A stretch of DNA of 64,000 bases from Cryptomeria japonica (GCF_030272615.1 NC_081415.1:265951925-266015924), one strand, 5' to 3'. Shown: positions 11,758 through 23,757, numbered from the stretch's first letter. Numbers and translations are program-made. The notes: a model not told the origin generated them from the sequence alone.

Positions 11758-13195
11758 TTACTATTTGTTGAACTCTATCAATAATTTTCTCATCAAGAGC
11801 AATCACAGGATTCCTAACCTCATTACTACCCAGTGGATTACAATGAGTCGAAACCTTATGACACAAATGACCAGGAATACCTATATCAAAGTTGGGCTCA
11901 TCCTGACATGCATTTTCCACATGTAGGCTAGAGGTAAGAGACCCATCCTTCCTACAAGGATTAATGTCACTAATCTTCCTCCCTCCCAAATCTACAGCCT
12001 TGGAAGAAGATGGACATAAATTCACCTCCCTAGGCTTTTTAATACTTTGACAAGGAACATTTTTCATCTTAAGGATTTCCTGCATTTCAATCCAAGAAAG
12101 GGATTCTAAACCCCTAAAATTTTGTTTATCTGAATCTTTATCCAACCCAGGATTAGACACATCCAAAGAACTATTTTTCATATTTGAAAGGAGTGGAGCA
12201 TCAATAACAACATTGATCTTAACAAACCAATCAGAATCCTTAACAATATCCTAGCACCAAATACCATCAATTGATGTCAAATTGTAATATCGAGGAAGGG
12301 CTGAGTTTGCACATATTTTAATAGTGAAAACCCCTTCCTCCATCAAAGAATGAGAAAACAAAAATTTACCAAATGAATCCCCTAATTTCTATAGAATACC
12401 AAGATCCATGAATTCATATGGTAAATTTGGCAATTTAAACCATGTAGAAATGTGGTTAATGAGATCCTGTGAGGGCAAGAAGAAGGGCTTCCATGCCTTG
12501 ACAAAGACCGAATTGTGACCAATCCAAAAATAAGGCATCTCTAAATCCTTAGATTTAGCTTCCTTAGAATCAAAAATAACAACAAAAGTACTAGAGGAAA
12601 TAACTAGGTGAAAGAATAACATGTCATGCCACCTATTATGAAGCTTATTCTACAATTTTGAAAGAGATAGGTTATCACCCCATACCTAAATAATTAGGGA
12701 AAACATGTGCAAATCTCGAGCTTTTTTATCTAACGGATTATCTTTGGCCACGACCAAAGGGACCAAGAGCCATACCTTTTCAGCCTCTGCCTAAACCAAC
12801 CCATTTTGCATCAAATCCTTACCTACACTTGTAGAATTACCCATAGGTTTTTGTGGTGGAGGGTTTCAATGCACCCCCGATTCTACCTCATTATGTTGCT
12901 TATTTGAACCATTTCTCATATTTTGAGATTTAGTGTTCCCAACCTTGAGAAAATTCAAATCTTTCCTCACATTTTGAAGACTAGGGTTCCCCGAAAATGA
13001 AACATTTCTTGTCGAGACCACATCTTTCCATGATTTTAATGGCATTTTCCCATTCCTCACATGCCCAGAGCTCGAATCTCTTCTCATATGTCGACTATTT
13101 GAACCCCGAACCCACTTGTGAAAAAAAATTGCAAAAATACTTTGAAACTGGTTTTTGAACTTCCAATGGTGCCAATGCATCAATCCACCTTCCAC
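11758..13195 (-). pseudogene. LINE ORF1 fragment (DUF4283-type), disrupted
   Basis: Three open stretches on the minus strand (12866-13195, 12389-12622 and 11744-12181) share one reading frame and are separated only by stops. The middle stretch has the pattern of the plant LINE ORF1 RNA-binding domain DUF4283: FVVIFDSKEA, then the KAWKPFF segment, then HISTWFKLPNLPYEF. The upstream stretch is basic and serine-rich and the downstream one is acidic and low in complexity. I saw no zinc knuckle. The fragment ends at the 3' LTR of copia A. The rest of the LINE, expected on the far side of A, would lie before the window. The product would bind LINE RNA in a ribonucleoprotein, but this copy is dead. 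Confidence 0.72.
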
Positions 13196-14041
13196 CCTTG
13201 AAAATCCATTGTGGAGTATGATATGTCAGCTTACCAAAAGGATCTAATGGTGGAAGGGGGTCTTGAAGCACCTCTTCCCCCCACCCCTACTCACGAAAAA
13301 CCCTACTCATACCCGAAAAAGTGGACTTGAAGATGGTGTCCAACCTTCCAACAATTATTGTTGTTAACTTAAAATTAAATTATGATGAGATAATGATTTC
13401 TTATATAATATTATATAAGGAAATAAAATTATTAGATGATAACATAATAATTAATATATAATGTCATATAAATTATACATGTTAATAAAATAATTATAAT
13501 ACATTAATTATATATAAATTAAATATACTTAAAGAATTAATACTTATTATTCTGTATAACCATTAATAATAAATAATATAATAATTATTATAAGTAATAA
13601 TAAATGTTATTATAATTAATATTATAATAAATAATTATATATTTATTATTATTATAATATATATTAATTATTGCATATATAAGTATGCATGATGCTACTT
13701 TTCATAATTATTATTATGTTTATTAATTAAAATAATAGTTATATAGCTATAATAATTATATATTAATTAATTTTCATCTATTGATTAAAAATTATTGTAC
13801 ATAGAGCTTTAATTTTAATTTGACACACTCTTCACAAAACCTCTACAACACATATCTAGTTTTTAAACACATCATAGATAGTGACAAGAACCATATGTAG
13901 TGCATTTTTTGTTAAATATATTTTTTATATATTTTTATTTAGTGTATTTTGAGAATCTAATCATATTAATTTTTTATACATCATCTTATCGTGCAAAAAA
14001 TAAGAAAATAATTTTAAATTATTATTATTATTTCATAAATG
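13196..14041. other. AT-rich intergenic DNA
   Basis: Up to about 13330 this may be LINE 5' untranslated sequence (C-rich on the plus strand). From about 13370 to 13800 it is extremely AT-rich, made of TAATTATA-like words with no clear period. No gene or RNA signal was recognised. Confidence 0.6.
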
Positions 14042-14283
14042 GGGTAAAAATTTATTAATCACAAAACAAAAATGGCCAACAACCCAATAGAGAAGAGCCA
14101 ATTGTTTGAACATACAAGATAAATCAAAATCAAATGGCCTATCCACAACATTCAAACCCTACAATCACGCCCATTTGGCTAGGCAATCTGCAACTCTATT
14201 CCACTCTTGGGGAATGTGAGAAAAGGTAATAGAGTCAGAACACCTACTTAGGCTAAGAATCAACCTGCTAACCATAGCTACAT
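14042..14283 (-). pseudogene. 5'-truncated LINE: C-terminal end of RNase H plus 3' UTR
   Basis: On the minus strand the frame ending at TGA 14165-14167 reads SHIPQEWNRVADCLAKWA. This matches the C-terminal end of the RNase H domain that closes ORF2 in many plant LINEs: HIPxxxNxVADxLAK, where the Asp is part of the active site. After the stop about 120 bases of 3' UTR run to ATAAATTTTTACCCC at 14042, a common plant LINE ending. The upstream border near 14283 is estimated from where coding similarity is lost. Since 5' truncation is normal for LINEs, this is probably one short insertion unrelated to the ORF1 fragment to its left. Confidence 0.72.
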
Positions 14284-14512
14284 TTTAATATTATTACTAG
14301 AATTTACCATAGTTCCAATTTTAGTACAAAAGCATTTAATACAAAAGTATAATGGCAGGAACCTAACCCAAATGTGTCTTTTATTTGTATTTCAAACAAC
14401 AAATAGATTAAAAGAAATGTGTAATTTTACTTCAATACTCAAACTATAATGAATGCACAATATACTATAGCATATTTTATTACCACACAAGCTAAACATA
14501 TCTATTTTTCTC

Positions 14513-14738
14513 TGATAATTTACCTTCTTTTTTTTTTCGAAGATATCTCGCAACCCAGCCCGATGACCATTAACAAGGCATACTGAGGTGAGACTAATCC
14601 CTAGGGTGTGGTTAAGGTCTTGTACATTACACACACCATATAAATACTGGGAACAAAAAGTCAAACTCGAGACCAATGGGGAGAAAACCCACTGCCCCAA
14701 CCAACTCTCCTACCCATCACAAGGTTTGATAATTTACC
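14513..14738 (-). mobile_element. tRNA-derived SINE with 12-bp target duplications
   Basis: The repeat TGATAATTTACC occurs at 14513-14524 and again at 14727-14738, bracketing a 202-base body (14525-14726). Read on the minus strand, the body starts GGTAGGAGAGTTGGTTGGGG, resembling a pol III A box, followed about 25 bases later by GGTCTCGAGTTTGA, resembling a B box. It ends in an A-rich tail (minus strand) directly next to the duplication at 14524. Head, internal promoter, A tail and long target duplication are the diagnostic set for a SINE mobilised by LINE machinery. The exact family is not known to me. Confidence 0.75.
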
Positions 14739-15479
14739 ATTTATTTTAATGTTTTTCTAAACTTAACTCTTATACTGAAATTAATTGTGATCTATTAATT
14801 ATTAAGATTATTGAGAAATAGAATCAAGTCCTATAATAAGTCAAAACTCTATAGATTTGACATGATATCAAAAGCTTACCATATAATATAAGAATGCAAG
14901 TTTATCAAATAGAATTGTCTAAATATTACCATTATTTGGGAGGTTAGAAAGTTATCACTTTCATGTGAAAATCGATTATTGAGTGAGTAGAATACTTGGT
15001 GTCATAATTTAAGTGGACAAATGGCAAAAGGAAAATTAAGATCTAAAATATAAGGATTGAGCTTAAAACATTATACTTTAACATATAAAAAGTTGACTTG
15101 AAGAGAAAATAATTAGAAGTGATAGTCAATAAATTTTAATTGCAGTTGATTAACAAGTGTTGGTATGTACCTTAGAAGCAAGACTACTTTAATTGGTTTT
15201 GTCAATTTATTGTTAAAGTTGTAATTTACACAATCCATAATAATAGATTTGATATATTTCTAGATAGATAGATTAAAAGAAATGTACAATTATACTTAAA
15301 TAATGTGCACAATATAGATGAAGACAAAAGTGATTAAGCTTTTACATTTCAAAAAAAAAAAAAATGATCCAAGAGACGTTCATTATTATATAAATTGATA
15401 GTAAATTCTTCCATTAGATCAAAAAAAGAGTATATTACTATAATATATTCTATTATCACCCATAAACTAAGTATCTACC
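14739..15479. other. Intergenic DNA, no gene seen
   Basis: AT-rich unique-looking sequence with a poly-A run near 15351-15364. No coding or RNA feature was recognised on either strand. Confidence 0.5.
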
Positions 15480-16420
15480 TTTCTTTGATAATTTATTATT
15501 TATTTCAATACTTATCTCAAGTCTTATTGAAATTAATTGTAATAATAATTACCGTAATAATTTACTAAATATGATATTTTGAAAGATTTATTTTCTTACC
15601 CTTTTATAGGACTAACCTAAAAGAAAGATCCTCTCCACTTATTACTCTTATCTTATTCCAAAATTTGATTGCTCACAAGTTTTGTCCTATCATGTTCAAC
15701 ATCCTTAAGAAGTGTCACTCTTGGAAAAAGAGGTTTACATCTCTAACTCTTCTATAAAAATTAATGGTAATATTAATTACCAGAATTAATTTATTATATA
15801 TGATATTTTCATATTCCAACTTAACACTTTTATTGAAATTAATTGTAATATGAATTACCATTTATCATTCATTTCAATACTTATCTCAATTTAACTTATT
15901 TATATAAATTAACTATAGTATTAAACACAATAATATATTTACTAGATATGATAGATATTTTAAAAGATGTGTTTTCCTACCCTTCCATAGGACTAAACTT
16001 AAAACAAGATCAAATCCTTTAGACTTATTACTACATATCTTATTTCATAATTACCATATTTAATTTACTAGATATGATATTTTAAAATATTTGTTTTCCT
16101 AGTCTTTCATAGGACTAAATTTAAAAGAAGAATAGATCATTTGGACTTATTAGTATTCATCTTATTCTGAAATTTGATTGCTCACAAGTTTTGTGTACCA
16201 TGTTCAACATCCTCAAGAAGTCAAAGACATTAAGTTTCCACAACCCATGTTAGTATGCTTGAAGGCTTCTAATTTAACCGTGTTTGTCTTTTTGAATCAA
16301 TGTTTCGGATCACTCCATAATCCATCATAAAGATAGTGAGCTAGAGAACAAAACAATTAAGAAGTGTTGTTCTTGAAAAAACAAGTTAGATCTCTAAGTC
16401 TTATCAAAAATAATGATAAT
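15480..16420. repeat. Diverged tandem/dispersed repeat, about three partial copies
   Basis: The same succession of phrases recurs at about 15480-15745, 15860-16050 and 16060-16390: a run like CAATACTTATCTCAA, then ACTAGATATGATATTTT, then TTTTCCTACCCTTCCATAGG, then a segment ending TTTGATTGCTCACAAGTTTT and ATGTTCAACATCCTCAAGAA. The copies are strongly diverged and partly truncated. A related version lies at about 61010-61235, close to the inositol transporter. It has no coding capacity. The kind of element is unknown. Confidence 0.6.
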
Positions 16421-18685
16421 ACTAATAAACATAGTTAATTTATTAGGGGAAATGTACCAATAGGTGTTATAGCTAACTTTGCACACCCACAATCCTAAAT
16501 GGTATATCAAATTTCAATGATTTTTTGTTGTTGTCTTCATATGTGACTTAAATGCTTATAGCTATTGTTGTGGCTTTTGGGTAGTAATGACACACTTAGT
16601 GGGATATGTTATGTGTGCAAGGGTAAAAATGTACACATTTTAAAATGTCATACAATAGGGAGAGGGACTAGTAGTCATTAGGGCTAACTTCATCAACATG
16701 GAATATCGTAAGACCTCCCTTTTTTTTTAGAAATGTAAAATGGGCATTTAACTATTGGGTTTCAAATTTCCCTCTCCCCCTCTCTAGGGGCCATCATAAA
16801 TTATTCACAAGGGAATTTACAATAAATTAAAAAAACCAGGTAATGAAAGTACTCAAGAGAGAGGGTTTTTTAATTAGTATAATTGATAATTGATCGTTCA
16901 GTCTATTTAAATTGAAAAATTTACCTACATAGAATGGTAATATAACTAAGGTTTGAAGGCATGACTCATCACGCAACTCAATAAAATAACATGTCTACTG
17001 GTCGAATTTTTTTTAAAGATTCGACCATAACTTAATCTAAAAATCCCTAGTAGTTGAATAAAAAAATATCATTTATAATAGTATAATATTGTATTTTCAT
17101 GTAAAATATAACTTATATGCAACTTAAATGGACCAAATATCTATTAGTAATCATAAATGTGTAATATCTCTAACTTCTATATCCAACACCAAAGGACCAA
17201 TATTTGAACACAAAAAAATATTTGTTGTTATAAAAACATCATATTATTATGTAAAATATAACTTATGTTGAACACAAAGGAAGCAATTGTTGAACACTAA
17301 AACCTTTGGAAAATCTCTCATATTTGATGAAAAAATAAGGTATTTATTGTGTTCATCTTTTATATTTGTGATAAGACAAATTATTAATATGAAATACTCC
17401 AATGCATATACATTGCAGCTAGAGCTATTCTGGCTCCAAAATGTTATGTCGTGTCATGATGTTCCATGATGAAAGCTCCAAAATCACATGCCCTTGCATG
17501 ATACCATGAGACCCACATTTGGGACCCACCATCAGGCTTCTGATGATGTGGAGGCATATTGCAATTTTGCGGTTGACGGAAAGCATTTTCATGTGGCTAA
17601 CATTTTTCGGCAGCTCTCACGGTCACAATCACGAGCATGGCTATAGTTTGTCGCCATGTGTGTCCAAAAATTGAAATGCCTCTGGTTACAAATGGAGGGT
17701 GGGAAAAATAGATGGAATGAAAGTTTGAATTTTAAATTTTCTCCTACCTAAAACTTTTCAAAAATATTTCAGCGAAATCCCTCAAGCTACCCCTCCATTT
17801 TCATTCTTTTTCCATTTTCTGGAAGGTGGTCACCAGGATCTCTATATCATTTTTGCACGGTTACAATAACCTGCTTCTAGTCACTAGCATTGAAAATATC
17901 ATGTTTGTGGCTCATAACGAGCTCATGGTGTGCAAAAATAAATGAGTTTCAAAAGGCCAAAATTCCTCAGCATGTTATCTGGGGGTAACATTTTGAGCAA
18001 TTAAATGTGTATTTTATATTTTATATATCCATGTCTAATTCTTTTGAGGCTATGTTTGAAAACAAAAGAAATATCTGTGCAATATTAAAATTTCTTATTT
18101 TTAAACCTGACAGATAAAATAATGTGTGAAATTCATGTTTTAGGGATTAATTAAATTAACATTCTTAGTATCCCTCTCAATTTTGAAGCCTAGAAAGTAC
18201 GTGGAAGTCTGTAATAAGGTGACAACAGGGGAGAGAGTTTTTCCCATTATTTTTCTTCATTGTGATCAATCTCCATATAATGTCAGCACGACATGATAAG
18301 AAGCAACTTTGTTACTATTTTCTAGCTTTAGAATTCATAATTGTTTGTTCTTTATAAGTTTTTGTAGCTACTTGATAGTTAATATACATTGAATTGATAC
18401 ACAGATTGGGAGGAAAAATTGACGGAAATGGGTGGGTGCAAATTTGAAGACAACCGGGTGGGTCATATCCAATATAAGGAGATACATGAGAAAAAGGAGG
18501 GACTAAATTTTTGGATAGTGACAATTGAATTTTGGGTTATAAATGCTTGTGATAAATGTGATGCAAATAATGTTATGATCGCTCTTAGTTTTAGTGAGGG
18601 GAAAGAAGAGCTAAAACTTTCCTCCGAGGGATGGATGCAGTCATCATAAAATTCATGGATATGAACCAACTCATGTTGACTTTTT
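16421..18685. other. Intergenic DNA without recognised genes
   Basis: It is mostly AT-rich. A short phrase, CATGTAAAATATAACTTAT, occurs twice (about 17098 and 17246) in a local duplication. At about 17427-17443 the plus strand reads CTATTCTGGCTCCAAAA, the reverse complement of a motif that recurs near 58.76 and 59.01 kb. A moderately GC-richer block (about 17460-17960) has no convincing open frame. The 60-76-codon frames here look random. Confidence 0.5.
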
Positions 18686-19018
18686 AAATTGTAAATAAGT
18701 CCAAGGGGTTGAGCTTAGTTGGTTAAAGCATTAAGTTCTCAATGTGGAGACCCATGTTAAACTCCCATGAGGGACACCTTTGTGTAGAATTCTAAGTTGT
18801 GACTCTTGGTCTTCCATTGTTGTTTAAAGTGGATTTCTAAGTTTTGACCCTTGGTCTTCCAATTGTTGTTTCTAGTTTGGTGCTCGAAATGAGTTGGTAT
18901 TTGTAATAAGTTTGCTCGAAAGGAGTTGGTATTTGTAATAAGTTTGTAATGTGGATGCTTGAATGAGCAAAAAATGAGCTTTATGATTCTATGATAATAC
19001 AAAAAAAATTGTAAATAA
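18686..19018 (+). mobile_element. tRNA-derived SINE with 13-bp target duplications and internal duplications
   Basis: AAATTGTAAATAA flanks the element at 18686-18698 and about 19006-19018, the right copy merging with the terminal A run. The body of about 307 bases starts with GGGGTTGAGCTTAGTTGG (A-box-like, about 18706-18721) and has a B-box-like ACCCATGTTAAACTCC near 18750-18765, as in plant SINE heads. Downstream there are two internal near-duplications: a CTTGGTCTTCCATTGTTGTT phrase (about 18807 and 18852) and a GAGTTGGTATTTGTAATAAG phrase (about 18890 and 18922). It ends in a short poly-A tail. Confidence 0.75.
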
Positions 19019-20694
19019 ACTTGCCTCTTGATCAAGTGAGTAGGCAAGCTATTTTTAATGTTGCTACATCAGTTTGAAATCTTTTGGTTGTGTAAAATTT
19101 TGTTGTAGATTTGTTATTAGTAGTTGAGAGATTTGGAATTAGTGTGAGGCATTTTGCTGCAGCTATTGACTCCATAGATTATTTGGTCTGTAGATGTTTT
19201 AAAAAATTTCATTTCATTTTGTTTTTGGGCGACTTAAATTTATGTCAACTAAAATTGTTTTGTTAAATCAATGAGAAATATGGAGGGGAATAAAAGAGAA
19301 AACAAGAGTATTCTTGTGATTGGTAGTAATTGGAGTTATTAGCTAGAAAATATGGTGCCAATCTCACTTTCCACTAGGTTTTTATTTTATTTTGTATGGA
19401 CAATTGTTTACAAAAAGATATGGAGCTTAAATGCTTTGGTGCATATTTTGTTTTGAGGTATAGTTTTCTTTATCTGTAAATGAGTATGTTGGGTGATGCA
19501 TTGAAGATTAGTAAGCATGGGTCAGAACTTAGACTAAGTATGTTGATGGGTGTGAGGGATCTATACCTAACAAAGCTTGATTATATTATTCACAACTTTT
19601 CTGATTACTGTGAAGTTACTAAGAAAGATTATATCTGCATTTTGTATCTATAGTATTCCTTTCTTGACTGCTACAACATCTTGTTCTTCAATAAATTTCA
19701 TGTTTATTGCCATTTTGTTGTTCATCCTTTGTAATATGATTTATCTCTATATTTTTTTATCTTCTTCATCCAATAAAAATAAAATTATATATAACATATA
19801 TATATACTTTGATTTTATGCTTTTGTGTAATTTACATTTATAACATGCTTTTATCTAGTTTAAGTTATATATTTTAAATATTTTTTAAGTTTATTTTAGA
19901 TTTGTTATATTGAGATTATATTTATGTCAACAAGGATAATTTTTTAAAATATTTTATCAATAATATTTATATTATGATATTTAAATTTATAATGATGGAT
20001 TATCAAGTATAATAAGATGATTGAAATATATATAATTTAAATTAAAAAATTATCATAAACTGATCTATGAATTATAGAAAACTCATTTCAAATATGTAAA
20101 CTTATCCAATATATCAAATTTGAAAAATCTTATTTAAATAAGAAAAAACTTACATTAAAAAATATTGAAATTATCAAGATTCATTTTTATATAAATATAA
20201 ATTAATAAACATTGATTTTTGTCATTGAAAATAATGGAAAAATAATATTGAAATGAAATGATAAGGCAAAGATCAATAGGTTCATGAAACATAATCTGTA
20301 GGCAAATCAATGAAGCACAAGATGAAGTGATACAACCAAAACCAATAGATTCAAGAAACATAATTTGTAGGCAAATCAATGAAACTCACTTTCATTGATA
20401 TAAAGGGAGCTATATAAAATCTTTAAGTAGTCACACTATCTTGAAAAAATAATGAGTGGTCACAAGTACTTTTGAACGAATATAAAACTTATTAGCAAGG
20501 GAAAGAATCTTGACAACCTAATAGTGGAGCTTTATCTCAATTTTTACTAGAACATATTGCTTGAGAAGGAATGTTTGATGTTGAAACCATAGAGTATTTT
20601 ACAACTACATAATGGAGATAGATGCAAGACAATAATTATTAGTGTTGAAATACCCATTCTTAATAATTGACTTGTTGTCCATCACCCTTTCATG
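19019..20694. other. Intergenic AT-rich DNA with one local tandem duplication
   Basis: No gene was recognised. The hydrophobic frame near 19577-19843 is what very AT-rich DNA gives by chance. At about 20263-20390 a segment of about 65 bases is tandemly duplicated (shared phrases AAACATAAT, TGTAGGCAAATCAATGAA). Confidence 0.5.
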
Positions 20695-20696
20695 GC

Positions 20697-20951
20697 AAAC
20701 CTCCACCTTTAGAAATGATATATTAGTGTCTTTGAAGCGTATTAATCCTTTTAGATATATGAGTCACCTAATTAAATTGATTTAAGGCATTAAAGGTTTA
20801 CACTATTTATTTTTTTTGGTTCCAAATGCCATATTAGATATTTCTATTGACATCACCCACACTTTTATAAGTATCCACTTTCTAATTTGTTTCCCAACTT
20901 CATTATATATGTGAAGTTGTAGGTTGAAATACCCACTATCTTTTGAAACAC
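20697..20951. repeat. Direct repeat, copy 1 (about 250 bp)
   Basis: It runs from the CCTCCACCT phrase through GAAATGATATATTAGTGTCT to GGTTGAAATACCCACTAT and is repeated with moderate divergence at about 21600-21845. The spacing is about 900 bases. No coding potential was seen. Directly downstream (about 20940-20970) is a short hairpin CACGTTGTGTT / AACACATCGTG. Confidence 0.75.
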
Positions 20952-21407
20952 GTTGTGTTTACAACACATCGTGTTTTGAAACCAAGACAAAAAAAACAAT
21001 TTAATAGAAAAAACATTTGAGATATCCAACTAATCATTTGAAATATGTTTTACACAGTGTGTTTAATACAAAAGTGTATTACACATTGTATTTTGTAACC
21101 TACACAAGCTTAGTACATAGTTGGTAAGATGTGCTCTAGTAGACATATATATGCCTGACCTTAACTATACACTTCTCATGAATTCCAATCCACCAAGGCC
21201 ATGATGCATATTCATAATATTAATAACTCTATTCTAATTTTATTTTAGAGTTTTATATGTTACTTATTTTGTAAAAATGATTTAATGTAATAGTGATATA
21301 TTCTAGGGTTTTATATGATATGATGTAATAGTGTTTTTTCTTGATTTGATGTTTTCTCAAATGAGCAACCTTCGTCTTTAGGTAAAATAGGCATGTGAAC
21401 CCAAAAA
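20952..21407. other. Intergenic DNA between the two direct repeats
   Basis: No feature was recognised apart from short palindromic phrases (ACACAGTGTG, GTGTATTACACATTG) near 21052-21095. Confidence 0.4.
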
Positions 21408-21597
21408 AAAAGTGTATTTTTTTATTTTATGATGTTGTAGGTAACTCATCCTTACGGGATGGCAGGGGAGAACGAACTCCCTCCTTGTCAGCCTGCGCTT
21501 CACTCTTCTTCATTGTAAAACCCCTACGGGATGACAAGGAGATCGAACCTCCTCCCTCGCCATCCCTCACCCTCACCCTCAGATGGTGAGCCAATTA
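21408..21597 (-). mobile_element. SINE-like unit with two B-box-like blocks
   Basis: On the minus strand the unit begins near 21597 with TTGGCTCACCATCTGAG (A-box-like). It continues to GGTTCGATCTCC (a good B-box match, 21538-21549), followed by CATCCCGTAGGGG. A second related block, GGGAGTTCGTTCTCC then CATCCCGTAAGGATG, lies at about 21451-21482, so it looks dimeric. The 3' side is A-rich on the minus strand near 21408-21425. I did not find clear target duplications, so the call is tentative. Confidence 0.5.
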
Positions 21598-21599
21598 TC

Positions 21600-21845
21600 C
21601 ACCTCCAGAAATGATATATTAGTGTCTTTGAAGTGTATTAACTTTTTTTAGAGATATGAGTCACCTAAGTAAATCAATTTAAGATATTAAAGGTTCACAC
21701 TATTTTGTTTTTTGGTTCCAAATGCCATATTAGGGATTTCTATTGGCATCACCCACACTTTTATAAGGATCCACTTTCTCATTTTTTTTTCAACTTCATT
21801 ATATATATGAAGTTGCAGGTTGAAATACCCACTATGTTTTGAAAA
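21600..21845. repeat. Direct repeat, copy 2 (about 250 bp)
   Basis: Second copy of the block at 20697-20951, sharing the phrases TTTTTTGGTTCCAAATGCC and CATCACCCACACTTTTATAA. Confidence 0.75.
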
Positions 21846-21999
21846 TGATCTCAGCTGAACATACTAAATCTACTCAAAATATAAACTCGGATAGTAAATA
21901 AGCATATAATGAACTCAGAAAACAACCTCTGCCAAGATCGATTATTTTCAGCTTACCTTCATGTTATGCATGCACTCTTCTTTCTTATATTGAGTTTAT

Positions 22000-23532
22000 C
22001 ATAACTCAGATCTGGGATATATTACAGTCTTCGAGCATGATAGGTTATTTACAGGATGTCATATAACATGAAGTTAACCACAAGATAACATTATAGATTA
22101 TTGACCAGATTTCATGTAACACGAAAGTTATTACAAGATAACATGACAGATTATTGATTGTATTTCATATAACACGAAGGTTTTTACATGATAACATGAC
22201 AAATTTTTGATAAGATTTTATAGTACACGAACATATTAGGAGATAATATGATTGGGTTTCACCAAAGTCAATAACACAATGTTTATAACCACTTTTACCC
22301 CACCGGGACGTGGATAAACTAACTCTAAGAAGTTGTTATAAAACTCGTGTTATTGACTTTAGAATTTTTTTTGAAAAATCAAAGTCCCGTCCTAGCTAGT
22401 TCTGGTGATCATGATCAATGATCTTTAATTTTTGAGTGATCTCAGTTGCAAAATTTTTTGCTCATCCCTCCAGCCCACAGTGCCATTGTCTTTCCTTCTT
22501 TTAACCCACGAGGTGGTGGTGAAGTCACTTTTCCACATACCCCGTTATATACTAGATTTTCATATAACACGATGGTTATAATGAGATAACATAACAAGTT
22601 ATTGAAAGGATGTCGTATAACATGAAGGTAACCACAAGATAACATTTCAAATTATTGACCAGATTTCATATAACACGAACATTATTGTCAGATAACATGA
22701 TAGATTATTGATCATATTTCGTATAATATGAAGGTTTTTTACATGATAACATGACAGATTGATGATAGGATTTTGTAGTGCATGAACATTATTAGGAGAT
22801 AATATGACCGGGTTTTGCAAAATTCAATAACACGACGTTTATAACCACTTTTATCCCCACCGAGACACAGATAAACTGACTCCAAAAAGTGGTTATAAAA
22901 CTCGTGTTATTGACTATAGAGTTTTTTTTGAAAAATCAAAGCCACAACTTGTTTTGGTGATCATGATCAATGATCTATAGTTTTTGAGTGATCTCAATTG
23001 TGGAAATTTTTGCTCATCCCTCCAGCTCGCAGCATCATTGTCTTTCCTTCTTTTAACCCACGGGGTGGCAAGGAAGTCACTTTTGCACATGACCTGTTAT
23101 ATACTACATTTACATATAACACGATAGTTATAATGAGATAACATGACATGTTATTGACATGATGTCATATAACATGAAGGTAACCACAAGATAACACTGC
23201 AGATTATTGACTGGATTTTGGAAAACACAAAGGTTATTACAAGATAACATGGCAGATTAATGATTGTATTTCATATAACACGAAGGTTTTTTACATGATA
23301 AAATTGTAGATTGTTCATAGGATTTTGTAATACATGAATGTTATTATTAGGAGATAATATGATCGGGTTTTGCAAAAGTCAATAACACGACGTTAATAAC
23401 CACTTTTACCCCCAAAATCGAGATGCAGATAAACTGAATCCAAAAAGTGGTTATAAAACTTGTGTTATTGACTTTAGAATTATTTTTGAAAAAACAAAGT
23501 CGTAGCTAGTTTTGGTGATCATGATCAACGAT
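22000..23532. repeat. 560-bp tandem repeat array, about 2.7 copies, with a hairpin per unit
   Basis: Landmarks recur at a spacing of about 559 bases: the CAGATAAACTGA-type phrase near 22310, 22868 and 23426, and the TTTGGTGATCATGATCAA phrase near 22403, 22958 and 23510. Each unit contains four or five copies of a sub-repeat of about 60 bases built on CATATAACACGAAGGTTA and AGATAACATGACAGATTATT. It also holds one strong inverted repeat whose arms carry CAATAACACGA and TATAACCACTTTT. The hairpins span about 22264-22361, 22819-22917 and 23374-23476. There are no genes. Confidence 0.85.
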
Positions 23533-23757
23533 CAACTCATGTCCATGCTCAAATTTTAAAATATGACTTTTCGAAAGTATTTTTATATCCTATAATCCTC
23601 ACTATATCTATAATGGTCACCTCACCCAAAACTCAATATGACCTTATTTTCCCTTTATTTATAAAAGGTATCTCAATTGGAAAACTTAGAAACCACACTC
23701 TCTTTCATAAGTAAACATCTACATTTATTGATTAGAAATAAATCCATCATACATATA
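23533..23757. repeat. Long direct repeat, copy 1 (about 225 bp)
   Basis: It is nearly identical to 32954-33177, from ACTC(A/G)TGTCCATGCTC to AAATAAATCCATCATACATA. The two copies lie about 9.4 kb apart and flank the LINE and the inverted satellite. No coding potential was seen. Confidence 0.85.

Noticed and set aside
11780-11785. Alternative right end of the A 3' LTR at CTATCA (11780)
   Set aside because: The bases from about 11758 already read as LINE ORF1 protein on the minus strand, so the earlier CA at 11757 is preferred. Not fully excluded.
19577-19843. Hydrophobic 88-codon frame resembling a membrane protein
   Set aside because: AT-rich DNA gives Phe, Ile and Leu by chance. It has no neighbour, no homology and no conserved copy.
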